64,000 nt of DNA, taken from contig NZ_JABEKS010000004.1 in NCBI RefSeq assembly GCF_012985205.1, positions 248,001 to 312,000 on the forward strand, in the 5' to 3' direction. The first letter of the stretch is position 1. Every line of letters begins with the position of its first letter. The position numbers were made by a program, and so were the translations under genes. This document shows positions 34,654 through 43,566 of the stretch, piece after piece. The DNA is from Planctomonas sp. JC2975 (GTDB taxonomy: Bacteria > Actinomycetota > Actinomycetes > Actinomycetales > Microbacteriaceae). The notes under the pieces are model-generated. The model made no database searches. It had not been told where the DNA came from and saw nothing but the letters and a program-made list of their open reading frames with translations.

Positions 34654-35957
34654 GGGGTGGACCCAACTATTGTCGCGCCTGACCGTTCGAGCTGACCGGC
34701 GTCGAAGTACTCTACGAGTTCCGCGGAGAGCCGTGGAATGGTCATGGCATCCGAATCACCGCGAAGAGACCGGGTCGCCACTACTGCGGCGGCGATAGCC
34801 TCCCGCGCCGCAACGGGCGACGTGACTGTGACGCCACCGCCCTCTCGGACGAACCGGATGAACTCCCCAACGAGCAGCGCATCGGCCCCGCCGTGCTCAC
34901 CCTCTACCTCCGGGACAATGAACGACTCGTCAGCGGGGGCGGCACCTGGGTGCCGCCGGTTCCAGAGCCGCACCTCAGCGCCCGACTCGTCGCCGAGATT
35001 CTCAATCCGACCCTCAGTGCCGATCACCGTGTAGTTGCGCCAGTAGTCCGGGGTGAAATGACATTGCTGATAGGAGGCGAGCACGCCGTTGTCGAGAACC
35101 ATGTTGACCTGCGAGATGTCCTCGACGTCGATCACCGGATTGAGTCCCTCCGCCGCAGTCGGGGGCCAGTTGCCGAGACTGAACCAGTCGCGCATCCGCT
35201 CGCCCGACCGATCACGGCGATCGTCAATATCTCCATAAACGCTCAGCGAGCCCATCGCCTGGACGCGGCTCGAGTATCCGTCGGCGAGCCAGTGGATCAC
35301 GTCGATGTCGTGCGCCCCCTTCTGCAGGAGCAGGCCGACCGATTTGGACCGATCCGCGTGCCAGTCCTTGAAGTAGTAGTCGCCGCCGTTGCCGACGAAA
35401 TGCCGGCACCATACAGCCTTGACCTCGCCGATCCGGCCCTCCTGGATGAGACGACGCATCAGAGCGATCACGGGCATGTGCCTCATGTTGTGGCCAACAT
35501 AGAGACGCGATCCGGTACGGTGGGCCACCTCGAGGATGCGGTCGCAGTCCTCGATCGAGATGGCCAGCGGCTTCTCGCAGAACACCGCTACGCCCGCCTC
35601 CAATGCACGAATCGCAACCGATGCGTGCTGGTCATCGGGTGTTAGAACCATCACAGCATCTACACCGGACCGCAGCAGTTCGCCGAGATCAGCGGTGATG
35701 AGCGCGTCGGGGAATGCTGCGGCGGCCTCGCGTCGCGAGCGTTCGCTGACGTCGCACACCGCCGTGACCCGCGAATCGAATTCGGGGCGATGCACCTCGA
35801 TTGCGAGATGCCCGCGGAGCCCGAACCCAACGACCCCGATGGAGAGGTTCTCCAGCTTCATACTCTCGTGCCGCGCGAGTCCGGACGATGGATCAGCGGT
35901 TGCGACGGATACCTCTGCGTCTTCTTCCACGGTGGAGATGGTGGCGCGCTTGGTCAT
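34650..35957 (-). CDS. Gfo/Idh/MocA-family oxidoreductase
   Basis: A 435-residue NAD(P)-dependent sugar oxidoreductase. The Rossmann motif LSIGVVGFGLRGHLA is at about residue 37, and the conserved EKP (VFCEKPLAISIED) that positions catalytic Lys is near 130. The substrate domain has AHDIDVIHWLADG, the usual GGxxxDxxHW-type block. Some 30 extra residues precede the Rossmann fold; an internal ATG (MKLENLSIG) may be the real start. It sits between the putative glycosidase and the Tdh-like enzyme, suggesting stepwise sugar oxidation. Confidence 0.9.
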   Translation of the reverse strand: MTKRATISTVEEDAEVSVATADPSSGLARHESMKLENLSIGVVGFGLRGHLAIEVHRPEFDSRVTAVCDVSERSRREAAAAFPDALITADLGELLRSGVDAVMVLTPDDQHASVAIRALEAGVAVFCEKPLAISIEDCDRILEVAHRTGSRLYVGHNMRHMPVIALMRRLIQEGRIGEVKAVWCRHFVGNGGDYYFKDWHADRSKSVGLLLQKGAHDIDVIHWLADGYSSRVQAMGSLSVYGDIDDRRDRSGERMRDWFSLGNWPPTAAEGLNPVIDVEDISQVNMVLDNGVLASYQQCHFTPDYWRNYTVIGTEGRIENLGDESGAEVRLWNRRHPGAAPADESFIVPEVEGEHGGADALLVGEFIRFVREGGGVTVTSPVAAREAIAAAVVATRSLRGDSDAMTIPRLSAELVEYFDAGQLERSGATIVGSTP

Positions 35958-36047
35958 GATCTGCTAATCCCTTGTGCCGAGAAGGCCGTTCCATAGATGG
36001 ACTGTTGTGAGACGGGCGCAACGCGTCTGCCCGCACGGAATGGGTGG

Positions 36048-38047
36048 TCAGCGGTCCAGGCCGAGGACGATGAACTCCCATGGCCGCAGCGGTTCGCTGA
36101 GCCGTACGACACCGCCGATCCAACTCCCGACCGTGCGGCTGCCGTCGCGACGGACGTGCACGACAGGCGTCTGCTCAGCACTCACGTCCAGGCGGAGTGA
36201 GAACTCGCCCGGCGCGTCGTCGCCTCCGGCGTTCCATACCGCGATGGCCTTGCGCTCGGCGTCGGCGAGAGCGTACGGGACAAGCCGTGGCACTCCGGAC
36301 GCTCGCACGCCCCGATGGCCAAGCCAGTCGACGACAGCCGTCAACTGGGCGGCGAGTTGGCGGCTGAGAACCAGGTTCGGCCGGTCCGCCGGCCACGGGA
36401 CCGTGGCAACGCGGCCGCCGCAGTTGTTCTCGAAAAGGACAGCGCCGTGTCCGGCCGGCCGACCCGCCGCGTCCACCACCGGCTGATGATGCGCGCACCC
36501 TCTGCGGGCACGCCTTGCATGATTCGCCAGGGCGCGCCTCCGGGGACGTCGGGCCACGTGGCCGGGTCGACCGAGAACGAGGCACCTGGGCGAAGCGTGA
36601 AGGTTGAATCGTGGCAGACCTCGCGGGTCGCGACGACGGCGGCCGGGCGTTCAACAAACGCTGCACCTTCCACTCCGATGAGGTGGCCGAAACCGCGCCT
36701 GGCCAGCACGACGGCCGCTCCGGCATCCAGCAACAGACCTCCGGCAAACATCCCCTCGAGCTCCTCATCGCTGAAACCCCAGACGGACTCCCCCGACAGC
36801 GCGTTCACCGCGCTCGTCGTCGCAGTCGTGGCATGACCTGTGCCGAGCAACGCATACGCCCAGCCGCGGTTTTGCACGACCAGAGACTGCCAGCGGGGCG
36901 TCGAGCGGTCAAGCGCGACGTCGCGGGCGGCCGACTTCGACCACGGCAGCCCGACCCCTGTGCTCCGCATGGTCTTGGGAAAGCTCTCGGAGAGCCAATC
37001 CATGGTGCTGCGCCACTGCGCGAGGAAGCCGGAGAGCCCCGGCTCATCGGCAGGATGGTTTGCCAGGAAGTCCGTGACGCTCAGCGCGAGGCCGTCACTG
37101 CCGGCCACCTGCGCCAACGCCATTTGGGCGGCGGTCTGCGCGTATGACTTGTTCCAGGCGCCGTATGGCCAGCACTCGATCTCGGGGTACGACTCGAGCG
37201 CGGCGGGCTGGACGCCGCGTTGCTGATCGAGGAGCACAACTGAGCTCGCGAACTCGCGCCCTGTCACCTCGGAGTAGCCCCAGAAGTGCGGGCGATGTGC
37301 GGCGGGGATCTCCAGCCATGCAGGCCAATCGCGCCCCTCGGCGGCGTGCTGCTCGGTCCGGCTGGACATGAGGCCGAGCCGGCTCCCCTGGGCGTCGACT
37401 GCCGCACGACACATGGCGAGAAGCTCGCGGCCGGTGTCGTCCCACATTCGCATCCACTCGGAGCGCCATGGGCTCGGGGCGCCGGGCGCGGTGCACGCGG
37501 CTACCAGCTCCTCGCGGGAGGTCTCGACGCCCGTTCGTGCCGCGAACTCCTCCAGGTGGAGTGGGCAGAAGCAGCCGCCCCAGTCCAGGGGCATGTGGTT
37601 GTGGAGGCGGATATCGTCCTCGATCCAGACGGTTCCGTATCCGTCGCGTGCGCACCGTGACAGAACGTCAACGAAGTAGTCGCGCCATGTCGGGTCGAGC
37701 GGGCACACTTGCGCGGTCGCTGCACGGCCCCACTGATCGACCATCGGCTGCCACTGTTGTTCGGCTCGGAATGTCCGGTCCCAGTCGCCATGGCCCAGCG
37801 TGTTCGCTGGGTTCAGGCTCACCGCGATTCCCGCCTCCTGCAATGCGTCACGCCACCCGCGGGCTGCCGTCAGCCAGCGTTCGAGCTCGTCGATGGTGAC
37901 GTGGCCGTCCCAGAACTCCATGTTGCAGAGGAAGAGGCACACCTCTTCGGCACGGGAGTCCGTGGCGAACCGCGCGAGCCGTTCGCCCACGACGCGGGGA
38001 TCCTCGGCGACGTCAGGCTGGATACGGAGGATGTAACGCGTCGGCAT
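36048..38047 (-). pseudogene. Putative clan-A-like glycoside hydrolase, one frameshift
   Basis: About 665 residues once joined. It begins PTRYILRIQPDVAEDPRVVGERL. The barrel-like segments CLFLCNMEFWDGHVTIDELERWL and YGTVWIEDDIRLHNH (candidate catalytic acid in WIEDD) resemble retaining TIM-barrel glycosidases, but no numbered GH family can be named. After ARIISR the frame slips near 36480 (one G missing from the GGTGGTGG run) and continues DAAGRPAGHGAVLFENNCGG to a beta-sandwich C-terminus ending LSEPLRPWEFIVLGLDR. A second copy of that tail lies at 51009. Confidence 0.65.
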
Positions 38048-38048
38048 G

Positions 38049-38957
38049 CTATTTCACGCTCCCCGCGGCGAGCCCGGCACGCCAAAATCGTTGCAGACAG
38101 AGGAAGGCGATAACCAACGGGATGATCGAGAGCAGGGCGCCCGTGATCGTCACGTTGTACGGGACACCGTTGTTGAACTGGGAGCGCCAAGCGGCCAGAC
38201 CCACGGTGATCGGCTGCAAGGAGCTGTCTGAAAGCATGATCGCTGGCAGGAGGTAGTTGTTCCAGATTCCGACGAACTGGAACAGAAAGATCGTGACGAG
38301 GGCCGGGGTCATCACCGGTACCGCGATGCGCCAGAACACGCCCGCCTCCCTCGCTCCGTCCAAGCGGGCAGCCTCAATCATCTCGTCCGGTACCGACGCG
38401 GACGCGTAAACCCGCGACAGGTACACCCCGAACGGGCTGACGATGCTTGGTAGGAACACCGCCCAGAACGTGTTCACGATCCCGATGGACGTGAACATGA
38501 GGTACAGCGGCAGGGCGAACATCGGAGCCGGCACCAAGACGGCCGCGAGAATGATGTTGAACGCCGCGTTCTTGCCGCGGAATCGGTACTTTGCCAGCGC
38601 ATAACCGGCCATCACCGACAGCGCTGTGCCCGCAGCCGCTCCGAGAACGCTGTAGAGGGCGCTATTGAGCATCCAGAGCCCGAAGAGGCCACCCTGCATC
38701 GCGAACACCTGCTGAACGTTGTTCCACAGGTCGAAATGCGAGAACCAGAAGCCGTTGGTGGAGAACAGGTAGCCCTTGTTCTTCGTCGCCGTCACCAGCA
38801 ACCACCAGACCGGCGCGAGCGAATAGATCGCCGTGACCAGCAGGATCAGGCCGACGACGACCTTGCTCATCAGCGGTGCGCTGGCCGGTGTGTACCCACT
38901 TGATGGCCGTTTTTCTCGAGTCGTCGCGGGCCGCGGTCGAATAATCGTGTCGGTCAT
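38049..38957 (-). CDS. Sugar ABC transporter permease (MalG type)
   Basis: A 302-residue inner-membrane permease of a CUT1 carbohydrate importer. It has about six helices. The EAA-type coupling loop EAARLDGAREAGVFWRIAVPVMTPAL contacts the ATPase, and the FVGIWNNYLLPAIMLSD segment is typical of MalG homologues. The ATG at 38957 lies next to the upstream permease stop. No ATPase gene is in the operon; a shared MsiK-type ATPase elsewhere, common in actinomycetes, is inferred. Confidence 0.93.
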   Translation of the reverse strand: MTDTIIRPRPATTREKRPSSGYTPASAPLMSKVVVGLILLVTAIYSLAPVWWLLVTATKNKGYLFSTNGFWFSHFDLWNNVQQVFAMQGGLFGLWMLNSALYSVLGAAAGTALSVMAGYALAKYRFRGKNAAFNIILAAVLVPAPMFALPLYLMFTSIGIVNTFWAVFLPSIVSPFGVYLSRVYASASVPDEMIEAARLDGAREAGVFWRIAVPVMTPALVTIFLFQFVGIWNNYLLPAIMLSDSSLQPITVGLAAWRSQFNNGVPYNVTITGALLSIIPLVIAFLCLQRFWRAGLAAGSVK

Positions 38958-38958
38958 C

Positions 38959-39939
38959 TCATCCCTCGTTCGAGTGGCGCTGCGTGAGTTTGAGGAAGCC
39001 GAAGGAGACGACGCAGGTGCCAAGGGCGAGCACGAGCGACATGGCAGCGGCCAGGTTGTAGTTGTTCAGGTCGGCCGCATGCTGCACCACCATGATCGGC
39101 GAAAACGTCGAGGTGACAGAAGGTGCGATGTGGCTGCCTGGGCCGAGAATCTGCGGCTCGTTGTAGAGCTGGACGGTGCCGATGATCGAGAAGACACCGG
39201 TCAGGATCAGCGCCGGCCGCACGAGGGGCACCTTGATTCGCCAGGCGATCCGCCATCCGGAGCAGCCGTCGATCGTGGCCGCCTCGATGAGCTCGGCCGG
39301 GATCGCCTTGAGTGCCGAGTGGATGATGAGCATGTTGTAGCCCGTCCAGCCCCACGTGATCATGTTCGCGATCGAGAAGAGAACGACATTCGGTGAGACG
39401 AAGTCAAGGTGGATGCCGAGCGGAGCGAGCACGTCCTCGAATGGGCTCACGCCCGGCGCGTACAGGAAGGACCACATGATGGCGGCAATGACGCCCGGCA
39501 TCGCGAAGGGCAGGAAGTAGATCAGGCGATAGGCCGCACCGAAGCGCGCCGACTTCGAGTCAAGTAACAGCGCCAGACCCAGAGCCAGCAACAGCATGAG
39601 CGGCACTTGGAGGATGCCGATCAGGGCAACCCGGCCGATCGACTGGATGAAATCGGCGTTCTGGAAGGTCGCGACGTAGTTCGCGAAGCCGACGAACATC
39701 GTTACCGGCGCATCGAAACCCAGACCGGAGCGACGCTGCTCGAAGAAGCTCTGGTAGACGGCGTAAAGGATGGGCGCCACCATGACGAAGGCGAAGAGGA
39801 TGCCGAACGGCAAGAGGAAGCGCGCCGCGTATTTGGCATCGCGGGATGCACCGCGACGCCGTCTCCGAACCGGCTGATCGTCACCTTCTCGACGCGTGAT
39901 GGGCGCTGCTGTAGTGGTGGATGTAGTGGTGGTGGTCAC
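38959..39939 (-). CDS. Sugar ABC transporter permease (MalF type)
   Basis: A 326-residue CUT1 permease. A cytosolic Arg-rich N-terminus (RRRRGASRDAKYAARF) precedes six helices. The EAA loop is EAATIDGCSGWRIAWRIKVPLVRPALIL. It works with the MalG-type permease directly downstream. The start region is Thr-rich and several starts are possible. Intact. Confidence 0.92.
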   Translation of the reverse strand: MTTTTTSTTTAAPITRREGDDQPVRRRRRGASRDAKYAARFLLPFGILFAFVMVAPILYAVYQSFFEQRRSGLGFDAPVTMFVGFANYVATFQNADFIQSIGRVALIGILQVPLMLLLALGLALLLDSKSARFGAAYRLIYFLPFAMPGVIAAIMWSFLYAPGVSPFEDVLAPLGIHLDFVSPNVVLFSIANMITWGWTGYNMLIIHSALKAIPAELIEAATIDGCSGWRIAWRIKVPLVRPALILTGVFSIIGTVQLYNEPQILGPGSHIAPSVTSTFSPIMVVQHAADLNNYNLAAAMSLVLALGTCVVSFGFLKLTQRHSNEG

Positions 39940-40009
39940 TTCATGGCCTGACGTTTCCGCGATGAGGCGGGCGTCCGGTTGCCCAGTGGCGACCGGACGC
40001 CCGCACCGG

Positions 40010-41227
40010 TTACTGGGTGACCGACAGGCCCTGTGACTTCATCTCAGTCACCGTCGATTTCTGCACAGACGTAACGACCTCCGGGAGGGCGCCCGTGCCG
40101 GTGGTCGCCTTTCCGATGCCATCGGTGAAGTCGGACTCGACCTGTGTCATCGTGGGTCCCCACCGCCAGTCGGTATCGGTGTTCGCCGCCGCGTCACGGA
40201 ACACCGAGTAGATGTCCTGTCCGCCGTAGTACGCCGACGGCTTGTTCAACTCGGGCATCTCGAGCGCACTCTTGGAAGCCGGGTAGATTCCCGTCTTGGC
40301 GATGAGGTTGGCAACGCTCGACTTGTTGGTGCTGAACCAGGTGGCGAACTCGGTCGCTTCTTTCAGGTTCTTGCAGCCCTTGAGCACGGCCGTGGTCGAT
40401 CCGCCGTTGTTTCCGGCCGCGGACTTTCCCGACGTCCACTGCGGCATCGGCGCAACGGCCCACTTGCCTGCCTGATCGGGCAGGGCCGTCTGCAGGAGTG
40501 GCGCAGCCCATACTGCGGCGATCAAGATGGGAATGCGATCGAGTGCCGCGTCCTTGTTCCACGCCTCGGCCAGCGGGGGCTCGCTCTTCACGAGACCGGC
40601 ACCGAGCAGGCCCTGCCAGTACGCGGCGACCTTCTGCGTCTGGGGGTTGTCGATCGACACCTTCCAGGAATCCCCATCGATCCCGAACCAGGATCCGCCG
40701 GCCTGCCACGAGTAGGCGGCGACGTCATAGGCGTCCTGCGGCGAGGTGGTCAGATAGTTGTCCGCACCGGTCGCCTTGAACGCCGTCGCGGCATCCTTGA
40801 ACTCCTGCCATGTTGTGGGAACGGCGATGCCGTCCTTCTGGAGGATGTCCGTGCGGTAGAACATCGCCATCGGTCCGGTGTCCACCGGAATCGCAACGAC
40901 CTTTCCTCCGACAGAGACCTGATTCCAGGTCCACTTCACGAACTTGTCGGCGCTGGCGTTCGCGTACGAGGAGATATCGGCAAGCGCTCCGGACGCCACG
41001 AACGTCGGCAAGGTCTCGTCGCCGACCTGGGCGAGGCACGGCGCCGTTCCGGCCTTGACCGCGGCCTGAATCTTGGTATAGCCGCCGCCGCCTCCGGACG
41101 GGATCGTACTGAACTTCACCTGGACGTCGGGATGGCTTGCGTTCCACAGTTTCACGGAGTCCGCATATCCCGGGGCCCAGCCCCAGAAGTCGAGGGTGAC
41201 GTGACCACCGGAAGCGGACTTCGACAT
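40010..41227 (-). CDS. Sugar-binding protein lacking its signal peptide
   Basis: The mature part of a CUT1 extracellular binding protein is complete: HVTLDFWGWAPGYADSVKLWNASHPDVQVKFSTIP, GTAPCLAQVGDETLPTFVASGALADIS, IPVDTGPMAMFYRTDILQKDG and the C-terminal TQVESDFTDGIGKA. Translation from the only nearby ATG (41227) starts SKSASGGHVTL, with no hydrophobic segment or lipobox in any frame upstream. The divergent aldolase gene begins 46 bases away, so the 5' end and promoter appear deleted. The importer is probably non-functional. Confidence 0.85.
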   Translation of the reverse strand: MSKSASGGHVTLDFWGWAPGYADSVKLWNASHPDVQVKFSTIPSGGGGGYTKIQAAVKAGTAPCLAQVGDETLPTFVASGALADISSYANASADKFVKWTWNQVSVGGKVVAIPVDTGPMAMFYRTDILQKDGIAVPTTWQEFKDAATAFKATGADNYLTTSPQDAYDVAAYSWQAGGSWFGIDGDSWKVSIDNPQTQKVAAYWQGLLGAGLVKSEPPLAEAWNKDAALDRIPILIAAVWAAPLLQTALPDQAGKWAVAPMPQWTSGKSAAGNNGGSTTAVLKGCKNLKEATEFATWFSTNKSSVANLIAKTGIYPASKSALEMPELNKPSAYYGGQDIYSVFRDAAANTDTDWRWGPTMTQVESDFTDGIGKATTGTGALPEVVTSVQKSTVTEMKSQGLSVTQ

Positions 41228-41272
41228 CCTCCTCGGAGTCCGCGGCGACACTCCCGCGAAGGCAGCCTTCTG

Positions 41273-42229
41273 ATGAGCGGCATCGTCGGAATGGTCGCAC
41301 CGGTCGTGCGCGGCATCTGCCCGGTGCTCGAGACCCCCTTCGCCGCCGACGAGTCCGTCGACTACGACAGCTTCGATCGAGTGGTCGAGCACGTCGTCGG
41401 GACCGGCGTGCGCAGCGTCATGTTCCCGGGATTCGCATCGGAGTTCTACAAGCTCTCCGACGCCGAGCGGACCCGGTTGACCGAGCGGCTCCTGGCGCGG
41501 GTGGCGTCGATCGAAGGCTTCACTGCGGTCGTCTCCGTGCCCGACCATGCCACCCATCTCGCCGTGAAGAGAGCGGTGGCCGCTGTGGAGGCGGGCGCAG
41601 GCGCGATCAACATCCTGCCTCCTCATCAGCAGGGTCCGAGTGGCGCTGCGGTTCGCGTGCATATCCGCGCAATCGCGCGCGCTGTCTGGCCGGTCCCGGT
41701 GATCGTGCAATACGCGCCGGCCCAGACTGGGACCGCTCTGGACGCGGCCACGATCGCTGCCATCGCCGCCGAGGAGAGCAACCTTCAGCAGGTGAAGGTG
41801 GAGTCGACGCCACCCGGCGCGTTCATCAGCGCGCTGCTTGACCAGACACCGTCTTTGAGTGCTGTGGTCGGGTACGGCGGAGTGCAATTGATCGACGCTC
41901 TTCGACGCGGCGCCGTGGGCGCTCAGCCCGGCTGCTCGTTCATCGAGTTGTATATGAGCATCTGGGACGCGTGGCAGCGCGACGACCACCAGAACGCGAT
42001 CAGCTTGCATACCCGTCTGCTGCCCTACATCTCATACTGGATGCAAAGCGTTGAGCTCATCATCGCCGCCGAGAAGCGGATCTCGTGGCGGCGCGGGCTG
42101 ATCGCCTCCGACCGTTGCCGCTCACCGCTTCGTATGCTCGACACCGAGGAGGATGCGATGATCGAACGGTTCCTCCTCGAGTTCAGCGAGCAGCTCCCGC
42201 TCCCCGCACCCGAGAAGGAGTCCCCGTGA
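41273..42229 (+). CDS. DapA-family aldolase (keto-deoxy-sugar or dihydrodipicolinate-type)
   Basis: A 318-residue class I aldolase/lyase of the DHDPS/NAL superfamily. VRGICPVLETPFAADESVDYDSF is the family N-terminus, GVRSVMFPGFASEFYKLSDAERTRL carries the pyruvate-binding loop, and the Schiff-base Lys lies in QQVKVEST, followed by VVGYGGVQLIDALRRGAVG. Beside a GntR regulator and a PfkB kinase remnant it is more likely a 2-keto-3-deoxy-sugar aldolase than a lysine enzyme. The stop overlaps the GntR start. Confidence 0.85.
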   Translation: MSGIVGMVAPVVRGICPVLETPFAADESVDYDSFDRVVEHVVGTGVRSVMFPGFASEFYKLSDAERTRLTERLLARVASIEGFTAVVSVPDHATHLAVKRAVAAVEAGAGAINILPPHQQGPSGAAVRVHIRAIARAVWPVPVIVQYAPAQTGTALDAATIAAIAAEESNLQQVKVESTPPGAFISALLDQTPSLSAVVGYGGVQLIDALRRGAVGAQPGCSFIELYMSIWDAWQRDDHQNAISLHTRLLPYISYWMQSVELIIAAEKRISWRRGLIASDRCRSPLRMLDTEEDAMIERFLLEFSEQLPLPAPEKESP

Positions 42230-43002
42230 CCATCGATCCACACGACCCCGGCTTCGCCGATGCCGGAATCGTAGACCCTGTGCCGCTGCGCGGGCTGCAT
42301 GGTCATCTCCTGGAACTCCTCGGCACGAGGATCGCCGACGGCTCGCTCAAACCCGGCGAGCAGATCGTCCCCGAACTGATCGCTCAATCCGTGTCCGTCT
42401 CACGGACCGTCGTCCGCGAAGTGCTGAAGGTCCTCGAGTCCAAAGGTCTGGTCACGGCTCGCCAGCGCAAGGGCACCCGGGTGTCTCCCGAACAGGAGTG
42501 GAACGTCCTCGACCCTGACGTCATCCGGTGGCGATCAATCGGGCCGAGCTCGGCTCGGCAACTCTCCGAACTCCTCGCCCTCCGCGGAGCCGTCGAGCCG
42601 CTCGCCGCGCGGACTGCGAGCACGGCCGCTTCAGAGGACGATCTGCGCGCACTGGACGAATGCGCGGCAAAGATGGACGCCGCGGTCACCGACCAGGACT
42701 GGTCGGCCTTCACCAATGCCGACGTCACCTTCCATCGCGCCCTCCTGCACGCAAGCGGGAGTCTGGCGATCGATCGGATCGCCGATCCGATCGAGGCCGC
42801 CATCCGGGTACGGCATCAGCTCCGCCTCATCCCGAAGGTCCTCTCCCACGAGATGACGCAGCGCCACCGCGACATCGTCGACGCCATCCGGAACCACGAC
42901 AGCAGCGCCGCCGAGGCGGCATCGCGACAGCTCGTCGATGTCGCCGGCGACGAGACGATGATCACGCTGTCCAAGGTCAGCAGCGAATCCGCCGCCGGAT
43001 GA
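42226..43002 (+). CDS. GntR/FadR-family transcriptional regulator
   Basis: A 258-residue regulator. The winged helix is LLELLGTRIADGSLKPGEQIVPELIAQSVSVSRTVVREVLKVLESKGLVTARQRKGTRV, followed by the all-helical FCD ligand domain (LLALRGAVEPLAARTAS...ADVTFHRALLHASGS...RHRDIVDAIRNHD with metal-binding Asp/His). GTG at 42226 has AAGGAG five bases upstream and overlaps the aldolase stop (GTGA). It likely senses a sugar acid and controls the neighbouring cluster. Confidence 0.92.
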   Translation: MTIDPHDPGFADAGIVDPVPLRGLHGHLLELLGTRIADGSLKPGEQIVPELIAQSVSVSRTVVREVLKVLESKGLVTARQRKGTRVSPEQEWNVLDPDVIRWRSIGPSSARQLSELLALRGAVEPLAARTASTAASEDDLRALDECAAKMDAAVTDQDWSAFTNADVTFHRALLHASGSLAIDRIADPIEAAIRVRHQLRLIPKVLSHEMTQRHRDIVDAIRNHDSSAAEAASRQLVDVAGDETMITLSKVSSESAAG

Positions 43003-43020
43003 GCCTCGACTTCGGCACCA

Positions 43021-43290
43021 TCTGAGACGACGGGGCCGGCACGTCCCGTCGACGACCTCGGGGTCCGTGATCTCGCCGTCTTCTCACCGCATCGAGCCGG
43101 TGCGGACTCCACCGTGGTCATCGGGGAGGGTCGGCTGGGCCACGCGATCGCCTTCTCGAGGCCGTGTCGGCGACGACGTCATCGGGAGGCGGATCCGTAC
43201 CGAACTCGAGTCGACCGGCGTACGCATGTCGCTCGTACCCATCCTGGCCCGGCGCACGACGGGCGTCGTCGCGAGGATCCAGGCGCCCGG
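43021..43290 (+). pseudogene. PfkB-family sugar kinase remnant
   Basis: One frame gives GADSTVVIGEGRLGHAIAF, the next continues GRVGDDVIGRRIRTELESTGVRMSLVPI, together matching the GG-(A/D)-xN(V)A...LG...GxVGDD signature of ribokinase/KDG-kinase N-terminal halves. The joint near 43155 needs one base removed. Before 43081 and after 43290 no coherent kinase is readable, and the ATP-binding C-terminal half is gone. With the aldolase and GntR gene it suggests a former keto-deoxy-sugar pathway. Confidence 0.6.
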
Positions 43291-43505
43291 TCCGACGTCA
43301 CGACCAGCCCGCATGGATTCGACGCGTGCGACCCTTGAGCGCTGTCGGAGGATCCAGGCCACTGTCGACATCGAAGACGGTGATGGGGCCACGCGTTCTT
43401 CCGCATCGAGGCTGCGGCCGTGTGGCTCGACTCCTCACGCAGTCTGCTCGGTCCAGGGCGCTCGCGCTCCGTCGGCTGACGAGTTCGGACAGCGAACCCA
43501 GGCAG

Positions 43506-43542
43506 GGAAGGCTGGATACGCAGATCGCGCATCCAGCCTTCC
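43506..43542. terminator. 12-bp stem hairpin between convergent transcripts
   Basis: GGAAGGCTGGAT and ATCCAGCCTTCC pair perfectly around a 13-base loop, 25 bases past the stop of the GH101 gene. It probably ends the GH101 message and read-through from the aldolase/GntR side. No U-run is seen. Confidence 0.7.
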
Positions 43543-43566
43543 TATCTCAACGCCAGAGTCCCGACG

